Shown piece after piece: positions 5,714 to 11,235 of a DNA stretch of 11,235 bases. Below the pieces are notes generated by a model. It made no database searches, was not told where the DNA came from, and saw only the letters and a program-made list of their open reading frames with translations. Source of the DNA: Rhodospirillaceae bacterium (GTDB lineage: Bacteria > Pseudomonadota > Alphaproteobacteria > Rhodospirillales > Magnetospirillaceae); assembly GCA_013349735.1 (NCBI GenBank), contig DUZC01000051.1:1-11235 (forward strand), read 5' to 3'. The translations under genes and the position numbers were made by a program. How positions within the stretch are numbered: the first letter of the stretch is position 1; each line of letters opens with the position of its first letter.

Positions 5714-8005
5714 TCAATTTCGCAAGGGTTTGCCGGTTTCGAGAATGCTCTCGATGCGGGCTAAGGTGGCCGGATGGCGGGCGAGTTTCATGAACGCCTT
5801 GCGCTCAAGACTCAGCAAGGCATCTTCATCCAGGCTTTTGGTCAGATCCGCGTCATCGCCGGACAAAACCTGAGCCAAGGCAGCCGAGACCACCAGATCA
5901 TGTTTTGTCGCCAGTCCGCGGCGATGGAAGCCTTCCGCGGCCATGGTCAAGCCAACACCCCCGGCAGGGCCGGGCAAAGTCAGCTCCAGCGGCGTCGGCG
6001 GGGCGTAATCGGCGACCAAAGCCAAGGCCTTGGCTTTGGCATCGGCCAAAAGGCGGCTGCGGTTCATGGTCACAGCATCGCTGGGACGCAAAAACAGCAG
6101 TTCCTTGGCCTCCGCCGCCGATTTGGCAACGGTCGCCGTGCTGATGGTTTCAAAGACCTTGGCCACCGCCGGCATGGGCCCTTTGGGCAGTCGGCCCAAA
6201 TTTGACCAGCGCTGCAGCATTTCCTTGCAACCACCCCAGGCCGGCACCAGCCCGACGCCGCATTCCACCAAACCGACATAGGTTTCGGCATGGGCCTGGA
6301 CGGCGTCACAATGCAGCAGAATTTCACAGCCGCCCCCCAAGGCCAGACCGGACGGTGCCCCGACCACCGGGAAGGGGGCATATTTAAGCGCTTTATAGGT
6401 TTCCTGCCCCAAGGCGACCATTTGTTCGATTTCGGTCCAGGCGGCAATATTGGCGGCAAACAGAGCCAGACCCAAATTGGCGCCGGCCGAGAAATTGCTG
6501 CCCTCGTTGTAAATCACCAGGGCCTTGAATTGCTTGGCCACGGTCTTGAGGCTTTTGCCCAGCAACCCGAGAATATCCGGATCCACGGCATTCATTTTAC
6601 TGGTGAACTCAAAGCAGGCAACGCCGTCGCCGATATCCCAAAGCGCCGCCGATCCATTCTTCAAGATTGGCTGGCTGCGCAATTTGATATCGCTCAACAG
6701 CAAGACACCGTCAGGCCTCCGCACCGGATGATAGGCCATATCCGTGCCCAGATAATGCGGCCGCTCGTCGATGATCCGGTAAAAGCTTTGTTTGCCGGCC
6801 CGGGCCAGCAAATCGGGGACCGCCAGACCGTCCGCCGCCAGCCTTTCTGCCAGCCAGTCCGCACCCAGTTTGTCGATCAGTTCAAACGGACCCCATTTCC
6901 AGTTATAGCCAAGGCGCATGGCTTCATCGACAGCGGTGATATCGTCCGCCGCCTCGGGAACCAGGGCCGCGGCATAGGCCAAGGTTCGGGCCAGCACCGT
7001 CCAGGCATAGCGACCGGCGCGATCATCCCTTGATAACAACGCCTTCAGGTCTTTGGGTAAATCCAGCTCGGCCTTAACCTCAGGGCGATAGTCCCCGGTT
7101 TTCAGCGACATGGCTTCCTTAACCTTGCCACCGCCGGCCCGGTTCAAGCGGTAAAATCCGCCCTTGCCCTTGCGCCCGGTATAGCCATCGGCAATCATCT
7201 TGCTGATCAGGGGCAGTTCCCGCCGACAGCTTTGCAAAGGGTCACTGTCCGGCAACAGGCCGACCATGCTGCCCATGACATGAGGCATCAGATCCAACCC
7301 GACCAGATCAATCAGGCCGAAAACCCCGGTTTTTGGTATGCCCATCGGTCGACCGACAATGGCATCCGCCTCTTCGACCTCAAGACCCTGGTCGAAGGCT
7401 TCCACCACGGCACATTGGATCCAGAAGACGCCAAGTCGATTGGCAATAAAGCCGGGGCGATCCTTGCAAGGCACGATGGACTTGCCTAGGCAGCTGTCCG
7501 AGAAACGGGCGACCGCCTCGATGGCCGAGGCACGGGTGGTCGGACCCTTGACCACTTCCAGCAGACGCATGTAACGCGGCGGATTAAAGAAATGCGTAAT
7601 ACAGAAATCCGCGGCAAAGCTGGCCGGCAGACCTTCGGTCAGTTTGGCCAAGGGAATGGTCGAGGTGTTTGACGAAACCACCGAGCCGGGCTTGCGCACC
7701 GCTTCAAGACGGGCGTAAAGCTCAAGCTTGACGTCCAGACGCTCAATCACCGCTTCGATGATCCAGTCGCAATCGGCCAGCAGTTCAAAATCCGCGGCGG
7801 TATTGCCGGTGGTGACCAAACGGGCGGCCGCCCGGCTCATAAAAGCGGCCGGTTCCGCCTTCAACATTTTCTCGACGGCGCGGGCGGCGCCGTCTGGGAC
7901 AACATCCAGCAGGACCACCGGAATTCCGGCATTGGCCACCTGAGCGGCAATGCCCGCCCCCATGACCCCGGCGCCGATGACGGCGACCTTGTTGATGGCG
8001 GTCAT
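5714..8005 (-). CDS. 3-hydroxyacyl-CoA dehydrogenase / enoyl-CoA hydratase fusion (HAD first, FadN-like order)
   Basis: A 763-residue bifunctional enzyme that hydrates 2-enoyl-CoA and oxidises the resulting L-3-hydroxyacyl-CoA with NAD+. Residues 7-18 give the Rossmann motif VAVIGAGVMGAG. H138 in THFFNPP and E150, 12 residues later, match the spacing of the catalytic His-Glu pair of this family. The 3HCDH C-terminal domain follows at about 190-300 (DRPGFIANRL, then YTGRKGKGGFY), with a second helical repeat at about 350-430. The crotonase domain comes last (about 480-680): NFSAGANL and SGLALGGGCE give the oxyanion hole and first Glu, and GLVECGVGLVPAWGG the second. This is the reverse of FadB/FadJ, where the hydratase is N-terminal, and matches FadN-type proteins. 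The start at 8005 gives the family's normal N-terminus; the reading frame stays open further upstream but only inside the thiolase. Its ATG overlaps the thiolase stop by one base (TGATG), a classic coupling arrangement. Confidence 0.95.
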   Translation of the reverse strand: MTAINKVAVIGAGVMGAGIAAQVANAGIPVVLLDVVPDGAARAVEKMLKAEPAAFMSRAAARLVTTGNTAADFELLADCDWIIEAVIERLDVKLELYARLEAVRKPGSVVSSNTSTIPLAKLTEGLPASFAADFCITHFFNPPRYMRLLEVVKGPTTRASAIEAVARFSDSCLGKSIVPCKDRPGFIANRLGVFWIQCAVVEAFDQGLEVEEADAIVGRPMGIPKTGVFGLIDLVGLDLMPHVMGSMVGLLPDSDPLQSCRRELPLISKMIADGYTGRKGKGGFYRLNRAGGGKVKEAMSLKTGDYRPEVKAELDLPKDLKALLSRDDRAGRYAWTVLARTLAYAAALVPEAADDITAVDEAMRLGYNWKWGPFELIDKLGADWLAERLAADGLAVPDLLARAGKQSFYRIIDERPHYLGTDMAYHPVRRPDGVLLLSDIKLRSQPILKNGSAALWDIGDGVACFEFTSKMNAVDPDILGLLGKSLKTVAKQFKALVIYNEGSNFSAGANLGLALFAANIAAWTEIEQMVALGQETYKALKYAPFPVVGAPSGLALGGGCEILLHCDAVQAHAETYVGLVECGVGLVPAWGGCKEMLQRWSNLGRLPKGPMPAVAKVFETISTATVAKSAAEAKELLFLRPSDAVTMNRSRLLADAKAKALALVADYAPPTPLELTLPGPAGGVGLTMAAEGFHRRGLATKHDLVVSAALAQVLSGDDADLTKSLDEDALLSLERKAFMKLARHPATLARIESILETGKPLRN

Positions 8006-9135
8006 CACAAAGCCTCCAGAACGGTGGCGATCCCCTGACCGCCGCCGATGCACTGGCTCGCCAGGGCATAGCGGCCCTTTTCGCGGGCCAGCAAAGCGGC
8101 CGCTTTGCCAACGATGCGGGCGCCCGTGGCGCCCAGCGGGTGACCAAGGGCAATGGCCCCGCCATCGAGATTGACCTTTGCAGGATCCAGTTTCAGATCG
8201 CGGATACAAGCCAAAGACTGGGCGGCGAAGGCTTCGTTCAGTTCCACCACATCCAAGGCTTTGGCGTCAATTCCGGCCCGGGCCAAGGCCTTGCGGCTGG
8301 CCGGCACCGGGCCGATGCCCATGATGTCCGGCGCGCAGCCCGCCACCGCGATGCTTTTAATCCGCGCCAAGGGGGTCAAGCCATGCTTGGCGGCATAGTC
8401 TTCGCTGCAGACCAGCACGGCCGAAGCCCCATCCGTCAGTGGCGAGGAGGTCCCTGCGGTGACCGTTCCGTTCTGGTCAAAGGCCGGCTTCAACTCGGCC
8501 AAGGTTTCAGCCGTGGTCTCCGGACGGATACAGCCATCTTTGTCGATACTGCGTTTGCCGGTGTTGATAGCAACAATTTCAGCGTCAAAATTTCCGGCCG
8601 CCTGAGCGGCAACGGCGCGACGATGGCTTTCCACCGCGAACCGCTCTTGTTCGATCCGGCTGATACCCCATTGCGCCGCCACTTTCTCGGCGGTGTCGCC
8701 CATGCCCATATAGGCCCCGGGCACCATTTCATTGAGCCTGGGATTGATCATCGGGTTGTAGCCCATCATCGGCACCCGGGTCATGCTTTCCACACCGGCA
8801 CAAATAAAGGCCTCGCCGGCATTCATTTGAATGGCGCCAGCCGCCATATGCACGGCCTGCATCGACGAACCGCAAAAGCGGTTGACCGTGACACCCGCCA
8901 CCGAAAGCGGCAGTTGGGCCAGCAGGCCGACCAGTCGCGCCACATTGAGCCCCTGCTCGCCCTCGGGAAAAGCACAGCCAAGAATAAGATCCTCGAGATC
9001 TTCGCTGTTGATCCGGGCCGCCAGCGCCCGAACCACCTGGGCCGCCAGTTCATCGGCACGAACGGTAGCCAGCTCGCCTTTCTTGGCCAGGGTGAAGGGG
9101 GACCGGGCATAGCCCGCGATGACGACGGATTTCAT
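8005..9135 (-). CDS. fadA: Acetyl-CoA C-acyltransferase (3-ketoacyl-CoA thiolase)
   Basis: A 376-residue thiolase that cleaves 3-ketoacyl-CoA with CoA to acetyl-CoA and a shortened acyl-CoA, the last step of beta-oxidation. All catalytic elements are seen: nucleophile C88 in VNRFCGSSMQAV, N300 in ELNEAFAAQ, H332 in GGAIALGHPLGATGAR and the second cysteine C362 in CIGGGQG. The first gene after the MerR regulator, it pairs directly with the hydratase/dehydrogenase fusion, so a degradative thiolase is more likely than a biosynthetic acetoacetyl-CoA thiolase, although the two groups are hard to separate by eye. The start is supported by AAGGAGA at 9149-9143. The stop overlaps the start of the fusion gene by one base. 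The symbol is given by role; orthology to Escherichia coli fadA is not proven. Confidence 0.94.
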   Translation of the reverse strand: MKSVVIAGYARSPFTLAKKGELATVRADELAAQVVRALAARINSEDLEDLILGCAFPEGEQGLNVARLVGLLAQLPLSVAGVTVNRFCGSSMQAVHMAAGAIQMNAGEAFICAGVESMTRVPMMGYNPMINPRLNEMVPGAYMGMGDTAEKVAAQWGISRIEQERFAVESHRRAVAAQAAGNFDAEIVAINTGKRSIDKDGCIRPETTAETLAELKPAFDQNGTVTAGTSSPLTDGASAVLVCSEDYAAKHGLTPLARIKSIAVAGCAPDIMGIGPVPASRKALARAGIDAKALDVVELNEAFAAQSLACIRDLKLDPAKVNLDGGAIALGHPLGATGARIVGKAAALLAREKGRYALASQCIGGGQGIATVLEAL

Positions 9136-9142
9136 GGGGAAA

Positions 9143-9149
9143 TCTCCTT
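9143..9149 (-). promoter_or_regulatory. Ribosome-binding site of the thiolase gene
   Basis: AAGGAGA on the minus strand, seven bases before the ATG at 9135. It is a near-ideal Shine-Dalgarno sequence and fixes the thiolase start. It sits in the 37-bp gap after the MerR gene. Confidence 0.7.
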
Positions 9150-9172
9150 GCTGCTATGGGGTAAGGCGTCAG

Positions 9173-9547
9173 TTAGCGATCGGCCAGGGCTTGAACCGTT
9201 TGCTTTTCAATGTCTTTGAGTTCTTCGAGCGTCTGCTCCAAAGCCTGGCGTTGTTCTTCCAACTGCCCGGCGCGCAGACGCACTTTCTTCAACAAAAGCT
9301 GCAATTGTTCGACCCGCTTGGTATCGACCACATAAAGATCGAGAAATTCCTTGATGTCTTTGAGCGTGAAGCCCAGACGTTTGCCGCGCAGGATCAAAAC
9401 CATCCGCGCCCTTTCGCGATGGGTGTAAACCCGGGCGACACCGGCCCGCTGCGGCTGGATCAGCCCCTTGTCCTCGTAAAAGCGGATGGTCCGGGCGGTT
9501 ACGCCCAAAGCCTTTGCCAATTCGCTGACCGAATAGATCTTGTCCAT
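9173..9547 (-). CDS. MerR-family transcriptional regulator, probable regulator of the fatty-acid operon
   Basis: A 124-residue MerR-type dimeric regulator. The winged helix-turn-helix occupies residues 4-70: YSVSELAKALGVTARTIRFY, then EDKGLI, then an arginine-rich wing (RVYTHRERARMVLILRGKRLGFTLKDI). Residues about 75-118 form a long coiled coil for dimerisation. There is no cysteine at all, so it is not a metal- or redox-sensing member. The C-terminal part is short, which fits the LiuR-like MerR proteins known to control branched-chain amino acid and fatty-acid catabolism in proteobacteria, where acyl-CoA-type ligands are likely signals (family knowledge; this member is untested). Start: AGAGGAAA at 9564-9557 lies nine bases before the ATG. 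It stands first in the thiolase-fusion-dehydrogenase cluster, 37 bp before the thiolase, so it probably regulates itself and the operon together. Confidence 0.9.
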   Translation of the reverse strand: MDKIYSVSELAKALGVTARTIRFYEDKGLIQPQRAGVARVYTHRERARMVLILRGKRLGFTLKDIKEFLDLYVVDTKRVEQLQLLLKKVRLRAGQLEEQRQALEQTLEELKDIEKQTVQALADR

Positions 9548-9598
9548 CGCTGCTGCTTTCCTCTGGAAGATAACGCTTAATGCGAAAGGCTTCCCTAT

Positions 9599-9616
9599 AC
9601 GTTAGCTTGCTGACGT
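9599..9616. promoter_or_regulatory. 18-bp imperfect palindrome, candidate MerR operator
   Basis: ACGTTAGC-TT-GCTGACGT: seven of eight positions in the two arms are complementary. It lies in the only sizeable gap in the fatty-acid locus (9548-9660), 51 bp upstream of the MerR start. An ACGT-containing dyad is the kind of site I associate with LiuR-type MerR regulators, and MerR proteins often bind such dyads within their promoters. A minus-strand TATAGG at 9598-9593 directly downstream of the dyad could serve as a weak -10; no convincing -35 was found. Operator function is inferred. Confidence 0.5.
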
Positions 9617-9660
9617 GAATATGCATCGGAAGCGAACCTTTTGGCAAATCATTTTTTCGG

Positions 9661-11235
9661 TTAAGAGGCTTTATCCAACTGATGCGCCTGTTCTTCAGCC
9701 ACCAGTTCTTTTTTCGACAGCTTGCCGACCATGGTCTTGGGCAGTTCGGCACGGAAAACAATTTCTTTGGGCATTTCGATACGCGAAATCTGCTCGGTCA
9801 GAAATTGCTTAAGCGCATCGGCATCGGTGGCGAAACCATCGCGCAGCCGGACGAAGGCCTTGGGCGCTTCCCCACGATAGTCATCGGGAACACCGATCAC
9901 CACCGCCTCGGCCACGGCCGGATGACGATAAAGCGCCTCTTCGATAACCCGCGGATAGACGTTAAAACCGCCGCAGATAATCACATCTTTGATGCGATCC
10001 ACTAAAAAGAGAAAGCCATCTTCGTCCAGATAGCCGATATCTCCGGTGCGCAAAGCGCCGTCGATAAACGTCTGGCTGGTTTCCTCTGGACGCCGCCAAT
10101 AGCCGGCCATCACCTGCGGTCCGCGGATGCAAATCTCGCCCTTTTCGCCCGCCGGCATCAGCTGGCTGGGATCCAGAGATGAGCGGATTTCCACGCTGGT
10201 GCCGGACAAAGGCAACCCCACCGAGCCCTCTTTGGTCTGACCAAAGGGATTGCAGGTGACCACGGGTGAGGCCTCGCTCAAACCATAGCCTTCCACGAGA
10301 TGGCAACCGGTCAGGGCTTCGAAGCGGTGGCGCACCTCGCCGGGCAAGGGCGCACCGCCGGAAATACAGTGGCGGATCGATGACAGATCCCAATCCCCCG
10401 CCTCGGCCGCGGCATTAATGGCAGTGTAAATGGTCGGCACGCCAGGAAACAGCGAGGGTCGCTTTTTGCCGATAGTCTTCAGCACCTGCTTCAGGTCAAA
10501 CCTTGGCAACAGAATCAGTTCGGCGCCAAAGGCGATCCCCAGATTCATTCCGACGGTCATGGCGAAAACGTGAAACAGCGGCAAGACCAGCAGCATCCGT
10601 TCCTGGCCCCGCACTATGCCCGGCACCAGACGGACCAATTGATCGGTATTGCCGCTGATATTGGCATGGGTCAGCATCGCCGCCTTGGGCAGGCCGGTGG
10701 TGCCGCCGGTATATTGCAAGACGGCGATATCCTGGGCCGGATCAATCTCAACCGGATGAAACCGTCCGTCATCCGCTAAAAGCCGACTGAAGGGGACATG
10801 GTGAAGGTCATCGGGAATCTGTGCAACCAAGGAGCGTTTCAGCACCGAAAACATCAGACCTTGGATCGAGGGCAGTATATCCGCCATGCGGCAGATCACC
10901 ACACGCTCCAGGCAACTGCTATCCAGCAACGCTGCCACTTTCGGATAAATCTGTTTGATATCCAGCGTCACCATGATGGTGGTGCCACTGTCTTCGACCA
11001 GTTGCCGCAGTTCCCGCTCGACATAAAGCGGGTTAAGATTGACCACGGTCCCGCCGGCCTTTAGCACCGCGTAATAGCAGATGACAAAGCAACTGGTGTT
11101 GGGCAAACATAAGCCGACCTTGACGCCCTTACGCACCCCCAGCTGTTGGAAGCCACGCGCCGCCTGGTCGACCATGCGACCAAGTTCGCCATAGCTGGTC
11201 TTGCGCCCCAGAAAATCAATCGCCGGACGGTCAGG
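9661..11235 (-). CDS. fadD: Long-chain fatty acid-CoA ligase (AMP-forming), partial at the 5' end
   Basis: 524 residues are visible. The frame is still open at the right edge (the first visible residues read PDRPAIDFLGRKTSYGELGR), so a few dozen N-terminal residues lie outside; the internal Met at 11175 is not the start. It activates free fatty acids to acyl-CoA through an acyl-adenylate. Seen motifs, counted from the first visible residue: the ATP P-loop YTGGTTGLPK at 175-184, the A5-like GYGLSEASPVV, LRTGDIGYLDEDGFL with the ribose-binding Asp, DRIKDVIICGGFNVYP at the hinge to the C-terminal lobe, and the adenylation lysine in VGKLSKKEL at about 505. All are intact. The organisation around PHAVLKAGG-like and NPLY elements near the N-terminus fits medium/long-chain acyl-CoA synthetases. 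It lies 113 bp upstream of the MerR gene, so it supplies the substrate for the next enzymes but may be transcribed separately. Orthology to E. coli fadD is by function only. Confidence 0.92.
   Translation of the reverse strand, partial: PDRPAIDFLGRKTSYGELGRMVDQAARGFQQLGVRKGVKVGLCLPNTSCFVICYYAVLKAGGTVVNLNPLYVERELRQLVEDSGTTIMVTLDIKQIYPKVAALLDSSCLERVVICRMADILPSIQGLMFSVLKRSLVAQIPDDLHHVPFSRLLADDGRFHPVEIDPAQDIAVLQYTGGTTGLPKAAMLTHANISGNTDQLVRLVPGIVRGQERMLLVLPLFHVFAMTVGMNLGIAFGAELILLPRFDLKQVLKTIGKKRPSLFPGVPTIYTAINAAAEAGDWDLSSIRHCISGGAPLPGEVRHRFEALTGCHLVEGYGLSEASPVVTCNPFGQTKEGSVGLPLSGTSVEIRSSLDPSQLMPAGEKGEICIRGPQVMAGYWRRPEETSQTFIDGALRTGDIGYLDEDGFLFLVDRIKDVIICGGFNVYPRVIEEALYRHPAVAEAVVIGVPDDYRGEAPKAFVRLRDGFATDADALKQFLTEQISRIEMPKEIVFRAELPKTMVGKLSKKELVAEEQAHQLDKAS

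Larger units (their letters stand above)
1838..9547 (-). other. Predicted operon: merR-type regulator, thiolase, HAD/ECH fusion, acyl-CoA dehydrogenase, thioesterase, SDR, phosphatase
   Basis: Seven same-strand genes with, in order of transcription, gaps of 37 bp, a 1-bp overlap, 10-bp and then 7-bp spacing, a 13-bp overlap, and 17 bp. No terminator-like hairpin with a T-run was found between them. The only candidate control region is the 113-bp gap at 9548-9660. Membership of the phosphatase is the weakest part. This is inferred from spacing only. Confidence 0.6.

Noticed and set aside
6290..7033. Plus-strand open frame of 247 codons
   Set aside because: It is antisense to the HAD/hydratase fusion, with composition typical of a shadow frame.
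8006..8209. N-terminal extension of the HAD/hydratase fusion to an ATG at 8209
   Set aside because: The extra residues fall inside the thiolase gene in another frame and look like low-complexity Arg/Gly/Ser sequence. The ATG at 8005 gives the normal Rossmann N-terminus and a TGATG overlap.
8140..9219. Long open frame of 359 codons on the plus strand
   Set aside because: It lies antisense to the thiolase, whose catalytic motifs are all intact. The translation has no recognisable domain and is rich in His, Gly and Arg, as expected of an antisense shadow in GC-rich coding DNA.
9207..9761. Minus-strand frame of 184 codons overlapping both the ligase end and the MerR gene
   Set aside because: It runs through the intergenic palindrome and the MerR gene in another frame. 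The MerR protein has the proper family motifs and ribosome-binding site.
1..11235. CRISPR arrays, insertion sequences, tRNA or rRNA genes
   Set aside because: No regularly spaced repeats, transposase ORFs, terminal repeats or RNA-gene-like sequences were noticed on either strand by eye.

Overview
The window reads as ordinary alphaproteobacterial chromosome, moderately GC-rich. The genus cannot be fixed from the sequence: there are no rRNA or tRNA genes. The gene content (an HAD-first beta-oxidation fusion, a 597-residue DmdC-type acyl-CoA dehydrogenase, a MerR-controlled fatty-acid locus) would fit Rhodospirillales-like bacteria, but that is inference. Every supported gene is on the minus strand, so transcription runs from right to left.

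Right edge to about 2.5 kb is a fatty-acid degradation locus. In transcription order it holds a long-chain fatty acid-CoA ligase (9661-11235, its start lies outside the window), a 113-bp gap with an 18-bp imperfect palindrome, a MerR-family regulator (9173-9547), a thiolase (8005-9135), an HAD/enoyl-CoA hydratase fusion (5714-8005), an acyl-CoA dehydrogenase (3910-5703), a THEM6-like hotdog thioesterase (3369-3902) and an HSDL2-like short-chain dehydrogenase (2563-3381). From the MerR gene onward the gaps are 37 bp or less, and two pairs overlap, so this is very probably one operon. Together the enzymes activate a fatty acid to its CoA ester, oxidise, hydrate, oxidise again and cleave it. The thioesterase and the SDR are likely accessory acyl-CoA or lipid enzymes.

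A secreted class A-type acid phosphatase (1838-2545) follows 17 bp after the SDR, close enough to be read from the same transcript although its role is not obviously linked. Next comes a 459-residue protein of unknown function (395-1774) whose C-terminal half looks like a degenerate EAL domain.

At the left edge (1-311) an XRE/HipB-like DNA-binding protein is cut by the window boundary. It is preceded by a very AT-rich segment with a perfect 17-bp inverted repeat, probably its own operator. Its family suggests a HipA-type kinase toxin gene just outside the window.

I do not see a clearly new biological system. The most unusual elements are the HipB-like gene with its operator, the degenerate EAL protein, and the THEM6/HSDL2-like pair inside a bacterial beta-oxidation operon.
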